Positions 36,978 to 45,434 of a DNA stretch of 64,000 nucleotides are shown here, piece after piece (within the stretch, counting starts at the first letter, position 1; each line of letters opens with the position of its first letter). A program made the position numbers and the translations under genes. The DNA comes from Paenibacillus endoradicis. GTDB lineage: Bacteria; Bacillota; Bacilli; Paenibacillales; Paenibacillaceae. The stretch lies in assembly GCF_024721975.1 (NCBI RefSeq), contig NZ_JANQBB010000001.1, positions 744,001 to 808,000 on the forward strand, written 5' to 3'. The notes beneath the pieces were generated by a model. That model made no database searches, was not told the origin of the DNA, and saw nothing but the letters and a program-made list of their open reading frames with translations.

Positions 36978-37062
36978 CTTAGGAGGTGTTGGATAAACTT
37001 AAACTTTATGAACTTATCGTTTAAGTAAAGGCGTCTCCAACATCGGAGGACGCTTTATTTTG
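36978..37062 (+). terminator. Riboswitch expression platform with antiterminator and terminator
   Basis: The terminator pairs AAAGGCGTCTCC (37027-37038) with GGAGGACGCTTT (37045-37056) around AACATC, followed by a T-rich tract. GGTGTTGGA at 36985-36993 can pair with TCCAACATC at 37036-37044 and so disrupt it. A second CTTAGG at 36978-36983 competes with P1 for CCTAAG. These choices give a readable off-switch at transcription level. Confidence 0.8.
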
Positions 37063-37108
37063 TTGTACACGCATTTGAATTGAATAAAGAAAAAGGGGAT
37101 AGGAACAA

Positions 37109-38107
37109 ATGATTTCGAATTTTAAGAAAGCTCTACAAAGCAATAAAGTTGTACTAGTATTGATGTTAGTTATGATGTTAGCTCTTACTGCATGCGGTAA
37201 TAACGCAGCAGAAGGTAATAAACAGAATCAAGGGGCTAACAATCAGAATCAACAAGTAGAAGATACGAATGGCGCAGCAAATTCTGAGTCAGTCTATCCG
37301 ATGACATTAACTGATGCAACGAACACTGAAGTAACCCTTACAGAAAGTCCAAAAGCAATCGTATCGATTGTACCAAGTGAAACAGAAATTCTGTTTGCTA
37401 TCGGCTTAGGAGGAAATGTTGTAGGTGTGGATGAGTATAGTAATTATCCTGCAGCAACAGCTGATATTGAAAAAGTAGGAGATTTCACTACTAATATAGA
37501 AGCAGTAATGGCATTGGAACCAGATATTGTGCTAGCTTCATCTAGTATGAATGGTGATGCGATCACGAAATTACGTGAACTTGGAATTGTGGTGTATGCA
37601 TCTAACCCAATTACATATGACGAAGTAGTTGCCCATATTAATCAACTAGGAGTATTATTAGATGCACAAGCACAAGCTGGAGAAGTTGCGGCTGAGATGA
37701 ATAAGGTCAAAGAAGATATTGTTGCTAAAGTAGCAAATGCTGAAGATCGTAAAGTTTACTTAGAGTTCTCTCCGGGTTATACGGTTGGTTCTGGCGAATT
37801 TTTAGATGATCTTGTAACGCTTGCTGGTGGTATCAATGTTGCTAACGGCCAACCAGGATGGTTCGAAGTTGATGCTGAAGCGGTTATTACTGAAAATCCA
37901 GCAGTTATTATTTATCCTGATTTTGGAGAGGAGCAAAGCTCTATTCTAGCAGGTATTCAGGCGCGTCCTGGTTGGGAAGCGATTGATGCTGTGAAAAATA
38001 ATGAAATGGTTATGGTTACTAATGATCCGTTAGTTCGTGTAGGTCCACGCCTAACGCAAGGATTATCTGAAATTGCAGCTGCCATTCATCCAGAGCTATT
38101 TCAATAA
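37109..38107 (+). CDS. btuF: Cobalamin-binding lipoprotein of BtuFCD
   Basis: Periplasmic-binding-type lipoprotein of 332 residues: signal with lipobox LTACGN (Cys29), Asn/Gln-rich linker to about residue 60, then a two-lobed fold of the BtuF/FhuD class with IVSIVPSETEILFAIGLG and the linking helix. It lies directly behind the B12 riboswitch, so the ligand should be cobalamin or a cobinamide. ATG 37109 is preceded by AAAAGGGGA. BtuC starts two bases after the stop. Confidence 0.93.
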   Translation: MISNFKKALQSNKVVLVLMLVMMLALTACGNNAAEGNKQNQGANNQNQQVEDTNGAANSESVYPMTLTDATNTEVTLTESPKAIVSIVPSETEILFAIGLGGNVVGVDEYSNYPAATADIEKVGDFTTNIEAVMALEPDIVLASSSMNGDAITKLRELGIVVYASNPITYDEVVAHINQLGVLLDAQAQAGEVAAEMNKVKEDIVAKVANAEDRKVYLEFSPGYTVGSGEFLDDLVTLAGGINVANGQPGWFEVDAEAVITENPAVIIYPDFGEEQSSILAGIQARPGWEAIDAVKNNEMVMVTNDPLVRVGPRLTQGLSEIAAAIHPELFQ

Positions 38108-38109
38108 AT

Positions 38110-39153
38110 ATGAATAAGAAACTAATCGGATATGGAGGAGCAGCAATGCTCCTTCTTTTTATAACGATCATTACAGCAATTTCCCTCGGCTCATCAGGTA
38201 TCTCATTGGCTGATGTGTGGGGGATATTGTGGCATTCGCTTCCTTTTAATGATGATGCACAGCTCTATTATTCGAAAGGTGAGATAGCAATTGTCACGCA
38301 AGTTAGGCTTTCTCGTGTGCTACTCGCAACCTTTGTAGGAGCGTGCTTAGCATTAGCAGGAGTCGGCTTTCAAGGAGTCCTTCGTAACCCTTTAGCAGAT
38401 CCCTATACACTTGGTGTCGCTTCGGGAAGCTCTGTAGGGGCAGCATTTATTATATTAATGGGTTATCAGATGCTAATCGGATTATGGACAATTCCACTTG
38501 TTGCTTTTGGAACTGGCATTGCGACGTTGTTCGGAGTCATTGCATTAGCCAAATCTCAAGGATCAATGCAAATTCAGACTCTTGTACTAGCTGGAGTGAT
38601 TATACAATCGTTTCTAGGTTCATTTGTCTCATTAATGGTGTCAATGTCAAATGGCGTTGTGAATGAAATATTGTTCTGGATTATGGGTTCTATCTCTATG
38701 AAAAGTTGGGAACATGTCTATATGCTATTCCCATTTGTAATCATAACACTACCGATTCTCATGTATTATGGTCAAATTTTGAATTTACTAGCTCTTGGCG
38801 AACGCGAAGCTGCATATATGGGTGTCAATGTTGAACGTAGTAAAATCATCGTCCTTATTGTTTGCACATTATTAACAGCTGCGGCTGTATCTGTGTCAGG
38901 TGTTATAGGTTTTGTAGGACTTGTTGTACCTCATATCATCAGATTGATAGTAGGTCCAGATTATCGGATTCTTATTCCGCTATCCGCTATAGGCGGGGGG
39001 ATTTATATGATTATGGCAGATACTATCGCTAGATTAGCGTTAAGTCCTAAGGAGTTGCCACTGGGTGTTATTACAGCATTAATTGGTGCGCCAATCTTCT
39101 CTTACTTATTAACTAAGAAAAACCGTAAGGAAGGCGGTGTTCAACCCTTATGA
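38110..39153 (+). CDS. btuC: Cobalamin ABC transporter permease
   Basis: Permease of the FecCD/BtuC class, 347 residues, about ten membrane segments. Diagnostic blocks are VRLSRVLLATFVGACLALAG, GFQGVLRNPLADPYTLGVASG and GFVGLVVPHIIRLIVGPDYR, the last being the ATPase-contacting loop. The gene starts two bases after btuF and has no clear ribosome binding site of its own, so translation probably continues from btuF. It overlaps btuD by four bases. Confidence 0.95.
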   Translation: MNKKLIGYGGAAMLLLFITIITAISLGSSGISLADVWGILWHSLPFNDDAQLYYSKGEIAIVTQVRLSRVLLATFVGACLALAGVGFQGVLRNPLADPYTLGVASGSSVGAAFIILMGYQMLIGLWTIPLVAFGTGIATLFGVIALAKSQGSMQIQTLVLAGVIIQSFLGSFVSLMVSMSNGVVNEILFWIMGSISMKSWEHVYMLFPFVIITLPILMYYGQILNLLALGEREAAYMGVNVERSKIIVLIVCTLLTAAAVSVSGVIGFVGLVVPHIIRLIVGPDYRILIPLSAIGGGIYMIMADTIARLALSPKELPLGVITALIGAPIFSYLLTKKNRKEGGVQPL

Positions 39154-39932
39154 TTAGGGCACAGTCATTAAGCTACAATTATGATGAGATTAATATTTTT
39201 CGGGATTTGAACTTTGCTTTCGAAATGAATCGATTTTATGGCATTATTGGTCCAAATGGAGCGGGTAAGTCAACGTTTCTCCAACTTCTAGCAGGGATTA
39301 GAAAGCCAACTACCGGTTCTGTTCTGTTTCAGGAGCAACCTATTCATCACTTCCCACGTAAAATAATTGCTCAGAAGATTGCTGTGTTACAGCAGGGTGG
39401 TCTTCCGCCGCTTGGATTCTCCGTACGTGAAGTTATTGAAATGGGCAGATTTCCTTATCAAAGTTGGCTTGGTGGTGAAAAGGCTAACATAGATGGTATC
39501 ATTGAAGAAGCTATACAATTAACGGGGTTAACTAATCTCGTGCATCGTAAATTAGATCAACTAAGCGGTGGCGAGCGTCAGCGAGTCGCTTTAGCGAAAT
39601 TGATTGTACAGCAGCCGGAAATTATATTACTTGATGAGCCGACAACATATCTAGATATTGGCTATCAGCAAATTATTATGGATGTTGTGAAAAGCTGGCA
39701 GCAACAAAAACAATTATTAGTTATCGCGGTTATGCATGATCTGAATGTATCTGCATTGTACTGTGATCAGTTACTAGCATTACACAATGGACAAATCATA
39801 GCTTCTGGTACACCTGAGCAAGTACTTACTACAGATAGAATGAAAGAAATGTATAATGCATCTACCGTTATCATTGAGCATCCAGTTAACCAATCACCAC
39901 AGTTATTGTTATCGCAAACTAAAGGAGAATGA
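39150..39932 (+). CDS. btuD: Cobalamin ABC transporter ATPase
   Basis: ATPase of 260 residues: Walker A GPNGAGKST, Q-loop in VLQQGG, signature LSGGERQR, Walker B IILLDEPTTYLDI, and the switch His in MHDLN. It belongs to the FepC/BtuD class and pairs with the permease at 38110, overlapping it (ATGA). It completes the uptake part of the riboswitch regulon; cobT follows after six bases. Confidence 0.95.
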   Translation: MIRAQSLSYNYDEINIFRDLNFAFEMNRFYGIIGPNGAGKSTFLQLLAGIRKPTTGSVLFQEQPIHHFPRKIIAQKIAVLQQGGLPPLGFSVREVIEMGRFPYQSWLGGEKANIDGIIEEAIQLTGLTNLVHRKLDQLSGGERQRVALAKLIVQQPEIILLDEPTTYLDIGYQQIIMDVVKSWQQQKQLLVIAVMHDLNVSALYCDQLLALHNGQIIASGTPEQVLTTDRMKEMYNASTVIIEHPVNQSPQLLLSQTKGE

Positions 39933-39938
39933 TTCATT

Positions 39939-41009
39939 ATGGAAAAGTGGACAGAACAACAATTACAACAATACATTTCATACATTCAGTTACCTGATGA
40001 ACAATTTGCTCAGCAAGCAAGAGAACATTCTGATCAATTAACAAAACCACCTGGAAGTCTAGGAAAGCTAGAAGTTATTACGGCACAATTAGCTGCAATT
40101 ACTGGGAAGTTATGGCCAGATCTTAGTCGTCGAACTGTCATTATTATGGCTGGTGATCATGGTGTATGCGACGAAGGAATTAGCGCATTTCCACAATCGG
40201 TTACTCCGCAAATGGTACATAACTTCTTAAATGGTGGAGCTGCTGTTAATGTGCTTGCAAGAGGAGCTCATGCTGATGTTGTATGTGTAGATATTGGCGT
40301 AGCAGCTGAGCTTGAACATCCTCAATTACGTTCTCACAAAATCAGGTATGGCACAGCGAACATGGCAGTAGGTGCAGCGATGTCGCGTGAGGAAGCAATT
40401 CAGGCTATTCAAGTTGGAATCGAAGTGGTAGAAGAGCAATATGGACAAGGTGTCCGTATGTTTGCTACTGGTGAGATGGGAATTGGTAATACGACGGCAA
40501 GTGCTGCGATTGTAAGTGTACTAGCTAACATTGATGCTACTTCAGCAGCAGGTAGAGGGACAGGCATTAATGACACAATGCTTCAGCACAAAATTAATAT
40601 TATTGAACGTTCGATTGCAGTGAATGCACCTGATGAGAATGATCCGCTAGATGTTCTCTTAAAAATAGGCGGTTTAGAAATTGCGGGCTTAGTCGGTGTA
40701 ATGATCGGAGCAGCTAGAAACCGTTGTCCCGTTATTATTGATGGATATATTTCAACAGCAGCCGCATTAATCGCAGCCAAGTTAAGTACAAACGCAGCTC
40801 GATATATGATTGCTTCACATCAATCCCAAGAACAAGGTCATGTTCATGCGCTTGCTTCTATTGGCCTACAACCTATGATTCAACTGGATCTTCGAGTTGG
40901 TGAAGGAACAGGGGCAGTATTATGTTTCCACTTCATCGATGCTGCATTAAGCTTGATGCAAGAGATGGCAACCTTTGCGAGTGCTGGAATTGATGGTAGA
41001 GAGGACTAG
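39939..41009 (+). CDS. cobT: Nicotinate-nucleotide-dimethylbenzimidazole phosphoribosyltransferase
   Basis: Enzyme of 356 residues that turns dimethylbenzimidazole and nicotinate mononucleotide into alpha-ribazole phosphate, the lower-ligand precursor. Conserved blocks: LTKPPGSLGKLE, MAGDHGV, EMGIGNTTASAA (substrate loop), and the C-terminal LRVGEGTGAVL with the catalytic Glu. ATG 39939 follows AAAGGAGAATG. It bridges the transport genes and the loop-assembly genes, and cobU starts four bases after its stop. Confidence 0.95.
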   Translation: MEKWTEQQLQQYISYIQLPDEQFAQQAREHSDQLTKPPGSLGKLEVITAQLAAITGKLWPDLSRRTVIIMAGDHGVCDEGISAFPQSVTPQMVHNFLNGGAAVNVLARGAHADVVCVDIGVAAELEHPQLRSHKIRYGTANMAVGAAMSREEAIQAIQVGIEVVEEQYGQGVRMFATGEMGIGNTTASAAIVSVLANIDATSAAGRGTGINDTMLQHKINIIERSIAVNAPDENDPLDVLLKIGGLEIAGLVGVMIGAARNRCPVIIDGYISTAAALIAAKLSTNAARYMIASHQSQEQGHVHALASIGLQPMIQLDLRVGEGTGAVLCFHFIDAALSLMQEMATFASAGIDGRED

Positions 41010-41013
41010 ATAG

Positions 41014-41598
41014 ATGATTATACTCGTTACAGGCGGCGCACGCAGTGGCAAAAGTCATTTTGCTGAACAGTTTGCTAGCTCGTTATCCAATCAAGGCATC
41101 TATATCGCAACTGCACAAGCGTTTGATCAAGAGATGAGCGATCGTATCGCATTACATCGCAATCAACGTGACAATGAATCCTTTCAATGGGCAACTTGGG
41201 AAGCGCCATTAGAGCTTACACAATGTCTAGAAAGCATTCGTAATCATACGATAGATAGTGAATTGCATGAAAACCCAGTTATATTAATTGATTGTATGAC
41301 ATTATGGCTCAGTAATTGGTTCATGGAATTAGATGTGGAACATCAGGGAACTGATAAATTGCTCGAAGTGATCCATACATTTCTTCAATATTTGCAAGAT
41401 TATCCTTACTCTGTTGTTATCGTTAGCAATGAGGTGGGGAACGGTATTGTACCGATGAATAAATTAAGCAGAATGTATCGCGATGAAGCAGGTCGCCTTA
41501 ATCAACGAATTGCTGCACTAGCAGATAAAGTGTTTCTCGTTACAGCAAGTATTCCGATTGAGTTGAAATCGTTAGCTTACAAGTTGGAGGAACAATGA
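41014..41598 (+). CDS. cobU: Adenosylcobinamide kinase / guanylyltransferase
   Basis: Bifunctional enzyme of 194 residues acting on adenosylcobinamide to give GDP-cobinamide. P-loop GGARSGKSHFAE lies at the N-terminus; the guanylylated His is in the block RIALHRNQRD; the Walker-B-like segment is VILIDCMTLWLSNW; VSNEVGNGIVP is conserved. Length is normal. The stop overlaps the cbiB start by four bases. Confidence 0.94.
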   Translation: MIILVTGGARSGKSHFAEQFASSLSNQGIYIATAQAFDQEMSDRIALHRNQRDNESFQWATWEAPLELTQCLESIRNHTIDSELHENPVILIDCMTLWLSNWFMELDVEHQGTDKLLEVIHTFLQYLQDYPYSVVIVSNEVGNGIVPMNKLSRMYRDEAGRLNQRIAALADKVFLVTASIPIELKSLAYKLEEQ

Positions 41599-42584
41599 TG
41601 TGGTATAGCTTGCAAGAATGGTTACTTATCATCATTGCTGCCATTCTAATTGATTGGGTAATCGGAGATCCGAAATGGCCAACACACCCTGTTATTTGGA
41701 TGGGAAGATGGATTAAGTGGCTACAAGGGAAACTGTATCATTCTGAGCGCAATTATAGTACTCGCTCGCTTTTGTATAGAGGATTGATTCTTACGGTAAG
41801 TACAGTCGTGCTCGTTGGCATTATAATGGTCAGCATTCATTTACTGACCTATGCTATTCACCCATGGCTATCTTATATTGTCTCCGCTTGGCTATTATCA
41901 ACGACTATTGCTGTAAAAGGATTGAAGGATGCAGGTAATCTAGTCCATGATCCATTAATAAGCGGTGATATGGATAGTGCTCGCCGCTATGTAGGTTACA
42001 TTGTTAGTCGAGATAGTGAAGTAATGGATGAAAGTGATATGACGAGAGCTACAGTAGAAACGATTGCCGAAAATATTGTCGATGCTTTTGTCTCTCCTAT
42101 ATTTTGGGCGTTAATTGGTGGTGCTCCACTAGCGATGGTTTATCGTGCATGTAATACACTAGATTCAATGGTTGGTTATCGAAATGAGAAGTTTGAATAT
42201 TTTGGAAAGTGTTCTGCTCGACTAGATGATATACTTAATTATATTCCAGCGCGTCTAACTGGATTAATTATTGTTACGATTGCTTGGTTACATCCAAAGC
42301 TCGATGGACGTAAATGTTATCAATCCATTATAACTTTTGCTAAAAAACATCCTAGCCCTAACAGTGGTATTCCTGAATCAGCAGTTGCCGGAGCACTTCA
42401 TATTGAATTAGGTGGACGCAATCGTTACTTCGGTCAGTGGCATGAACGCGCACGATTAGGCTGGCCATCACAGCCATTACAAGCGATTCATATTAAGATG
42501 AGTATTAACGTATTATACGGTGTACGTATTTGGATTTTAATAGGAGTGATCGCAGTTTGGTTAATGATGAGCGTGAACAAATAA
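41595..42584 (+). CDS. cbiB: Adenosylcobinamide-phosphate synthase
   Basis: Membrane enzyme of 329 residues that joins aminopropanol (or its phosphate, as made by CobD) to adenosylcobyric acid. Blocks visible are IDWVIGDPKWPTHPVIWMG at the N-terminus, VSRDSEVMDESDMTRATVET in the middle, and HPSPNSGIPESAVAGAL. Four to five membrane segments. Named CobD in some systems. The 3' end overlaps the start of cobS by about 28 bases, consistent with coupled translation. Confidence 0.94.
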   Translation: MMWYSLQEWLLIIIAAILIDWVIGDPKWPTHPVIWMGRWIKWLQGKLYHSERNYSTRSLLYRGLILTVSTVVLVGIIMVSIHLLTYAIHPWLSYIVSAWLLSTTIAVKGLKDAGNLVHDPLISGDMDSARRYVGYIVSRDSEVMDESDMTRATVETIAENIVDAFVSPIFWALIGGAPLAMVYRACNTLDSMVGYRNEKFEYFGKCSARLDDILNYIPARLTGLIIVTIAWLHPKLDGRKCYQSIITFAKKHPSPNSGIPESAVAGALHIELGGRNRYFGQWHERARLGWPSQPLQAIHIKMSINVLYGVRIWILIGVIAVWLMMSVNK

Positions 42585-43402
42585 AACCATATATCTATGG
42601 ATGTGTTGCAGCAATACAGTTTCTAACGATATTGCCTATTCGAATGCGGATCGAATTTGAAAAAAACATTCTACATAAAAGTGTTATCTTTTTCCCTGTA
42701 GTTGGTGCATTGATCGGGTTAATTGTTAGTATTTGTGGATGGGGAGTAGGCTATGTAGCTCCACCTATGGTTGGAGCATTATTGTTAGTAATATTATGGA
42801 TCGCTTTGACAGGCGGATTGCATTTAGATGGACTGATGGATAGTGCGGATGGATTATTAAGTCGAAGAAGTAAAGATCAGATGCTAGAGATTATGAAAGA
42901 TAGTAGAGTTGGCGCTTTTGGAGTCATTAGTGCAATTATCAACATTGCACTAAAATGGTCAGCTCTAGTATATTTGCTGCAAGAAGTTGCAACTAAGCAA
43001 CTTTCGATCGCTTGGCTAGTATTAATTATTATTGGAACAGCGATGTGGAGCAGATGGTGGATGGTCATTGCTGTTTCAAGCTGGAAGCCAGCGCGAAGTA
43101 ATGGTTTAGCATCTATGTTTCATGGGATCAAACGTCAGTATGTCAGTGCAGCGACGACAACGTCATTATTCTTGTATTTAATGCCATTAATGTTTTATGT
43201 TATTAACATTCCTATTTACAAAGACATTCTATGGTTAGCGCTGCTAATACCTATGTCTTCTGCAATTGTTGGATGGGTCGTAGCTAAATGGATGAAAGCC
43301 AAATTAGATGGTTTAACAGGAGATACGTATGGAGCAATGACAGAGATAATTGAAAGTGTGAACTTAATAATCGCTGTTATGTTTGTATACACTGTTTTAT
43401 AG
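42557..43402 (+). CDS. cobS: Cobalamin-5-phosphate synthase
   Basis: Membrane enzyme that joins GDP-cobinamide to alpha-ribazole phosphate. The signature GGLHLDGLMDSADGLLS, with the metal-binding Asp set, is present; FLTILPI opens the first membrane region. I place the start at TTG 42557, ten bases after AGGAG at 42542; the TTG at 42530 is upstream of that site. The product then has 281 residues with about six membrane segments. The start is uncertain by several codons. Confidence 0.9.
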   Translation: MVNDEREQIKPYIYGCVAAIQFLTILPIRMRIEFEKNILHKSVIFFPVVGALIGLIVSICGWGVGYVAPPMVGALLLVILWIALTGGLHLDGLMDSADGLLSRRSKDQMLEIMKDSRVGAFGVISAIINIALKWSALVYLLQEVATKQLSIAWLVLIIIGTAMWSRWWMVIAVSSWKPARSNGLASMFHGIKRQYVSAATTTSLFLYLMPLMFYVINIPIYKDILWLALLIPMSSAIVGWVVAKWMKAKLDGLTGDTYGAMTEIIESVNLIIAVMFVYTVL

Positions 43403-43497
43403 TTGTAACGGTCTACAATGATCTTAATTCAATATAGAAACGATAACTAATGGTATGTTTAGGTAACGTCTAGGAAATAAAGGAAGGAGGAAAACAA

Positions 43498-44607
43498 TTG
43501 CTCGAAAGATATGGACACGGTGGTGATTTGCTATCTGCCTCCGAATTATATGGTATTCATGAAGATCATTTATTAGATTTCAGCTCCAATATGAATCCAT
43601 TAGGACCTCCTCAAGTCGTAGCTGATATATTGTCGCAATATATGCAACATATTACGAAGTATCCTGATCCAGCGATTCGTCAACTAAGATCAACGATTGC
43701 AAGTAAGCATCTAGTAGACCTCGAAGAAGTTATCGTAGGGAATGGAGCAGCTGAGTTGATCGATCTTGTTGTTCGTTATTTCCAGCCGAAAACCGCAGCA
43801 ATTGTTGCGCCTTCTTTCATAGAATATGAACAAGCATTACAGAAAAATGGCTGTAAAATTACTTACATCGAAAGTGAAGCTGTAAATGGATTTACTCCAA
43901 ATGAACAACAAGTAGATAAGTTAATTCAACAACAATCGATTGAACTCTATATGCTTGGACATCCGAATAATCCAACAGGGCAACTACTAAGTGAACAGAT
44001 GGTTACGAATCTGCTTCGTTCAGGCGCTATTGTTGTACTAGACGAAGCATTTCTAGATTTTCATCAACATGAAGATGAACTGAGTTGGATTTCAAAAGTA
44101 AGTAAGTACCGTAATCTATTTGTTATCCGTTCAATGACGAAATTCTATTCGATACCTGGCATACGACTTGGCTATATGATCGGTGCAGTTAATCAACTAC
44201 AACATATGAAGCAGATGCAGTATCCATGGAGTGTGAACTCATTAGCACAATTAATTGGACATGCTGTATTGCAAGATCAATCATATGCTAGTGAGTCAAA
44301 GTCTTGGTTAGTTGAGGAAGCAAATTGGATGTATGAGCAACTCGCTTGTTTACATGTTAAACCATTTCGGACGGTTACCAATTATATATTAGTTGATCTC
44401 GCATATGGTTACGAAATCACGGCCTCTGAGCTGCAACAGTTAATGGGTAAGCAAGGTATATTAATTCGTGATGCTAGTACTTTCAAAGGATTACAATCTT
44501 CATATATTCGATTAGCGATAAAGTCTCGACAACAAAACATCCATTGTATTAGTGTATTAACCAATATTCTATCAACGCATAGAAAGGATGTTGGAGATGA
44601 ATTGTAA
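43498..44607 (+). CDS. cobD: Threonine-phosphate decarboxylase (CobD)
   Basis: PLP enzyme of 369 residues that makes aminopropanol phosphate for CbiB. TTG start behind AAGGAGG; the opening LERYGHGGDL is typical of CobD rather than HisC. Other blocks: FSSNMNPLGPP, HPNNPTGQLL, and the PLP lysine in RSMTKFYSIPGIRLGY. It shares the fold of histidinol-phosphate aminotransferase, and the cobalamin context settles the name. It overlaps cbiZ. Confidence 0.93.
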   Translation: MLERYGHGGDLLSASELYGIHEDHLLDFSSNMNPLGPPQVVADILSQYMQHITKYPDPAIRQLRSTIASKHLVDLEEVIVGNGAAELIDLVVRYFQPKTAAIVAPSFIEYEQALQKNGCKITYIESEAVNGFTPNEQQVDKLIQQQSIELYMLGHPNNPTGQLLSEQMVTNLLRSGAIVVLDEAFLDFHQHEDELSWISKVSKYRNLFVIRSMTKFYSIPGIRLGYMIGAVNQLQHMKQMQYPWSVNSLAQLIGHAVLQDQSYASESKSWLVEEANWMYEQLACLHVKPFRTVTNYILVDLAYGYEITASELQQLMGKQGILIRDASTFKGLQSSYIRLAIKSRQQNIHCISVLTNILSTHRKDVGDEL

Positions 44608-45352
44608 TGATATAGAAAGTGTAGCGTTGCAGTATACGATTACTCAGCCATTCCAGCATGGAATCAATCAGTTTTCTTCACAGTTTCAGCAACATTTATC
44701 GGCTAGATATCGTCATAATAGTATTGTGATTGAAAGTGACATGCCTTTGAAAGTGATCAGCAGTGCTGTGTGGAATGGAGGATTACATACCGCTCAAGCC
44801 TTTGTTAATTACCGGGTTCCACTTCATTATGAAAGCAATGATCCTATCAATGATATGCTTGAACTCATTGCTCATGAGAAGCTGTCGGAAGATAGTACTG
44901 TTGGACTAATGACTGCCGCGAAATTGTCTGATGCAGTAATCGGAGAATGGCATCAACAAGACTATAGCTTACTTGTTCTAGTTACATCTGGAACGTCTAA
45001 TGCGGCTCGAGCAGGAATGTCTCGTCAGACGTACCCAGCATATCATGCAGGAACAATTAATATATTTGTCATTATTGATGGGCGATTAAGTGAATCAGCG
45101 ATTATTAATAGTCTTATAACTGCAACTGAAGCCAAATGTGCAGCGCTTGCTGATTATGGGATAACAGAGCAAACCAATGGACTAATTGCTACAGGAACAA
45201 CTACTGATGCTCTAGTCATCGCTTCATCACAACAACAATGTTACATTCAAGAGCATTTGTATGCGGGGACGGCCACTGAAATAGGCTGCCAACTTGCAGA
45301 GCTTGTGTACAATTCGGTTTACAAGGCAGTTTCATCACAACATGAGCAATAA
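44597..45352 (+). CDS. cbiZ: Adenosylcobinamide amidohydrolase
   Basis: Enzyme that cleaves the aminopropanol side of cobinamides to cobyric acid so that exogenous corrinoids can be rebuilt. Visible blocks are ISSAVWNGG, VGLMTAAKL, VTSGTSNAARAG and a C-terminal GTTTDALVIA, as in the family. The start is ATG 44597, nine bases after AAAGG at 44583; ATG 44588 abuts that site. It overlaps the end of cobD and closes the riboswitch-led operon. The product is about 251 residues. Confidence 0.88.
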   Translation: MNCNDIESVALQYTITQPFQHGINQFSSQFQQHLSARYRHNSIVIESDMPLKVISSAVWNGGLHTAQAFVNYRVPLHYESNDPINDMLELIAHEKLSEDSTVGLMTAAKLSDAVIGEWHQQDYSLLVLVTSGTSNAARAGMSRQTYPAYHAGTINIFVIIDGRLSESAIINSLITATEAKCAALADYGITEQTNGLIATGTTTDALVIASSQQQCYIQEHLYAGTATEIGCQLAELVYNSVYKAVSSQHEQ

Positions 45353-45434
45353 CAAAACATAATTCGCTTTGAATACGATATTCACATAAGTGCATCGTAT
45401 ATCGAAGGTAATGGAAAGCATCAGGAGGCTAACA

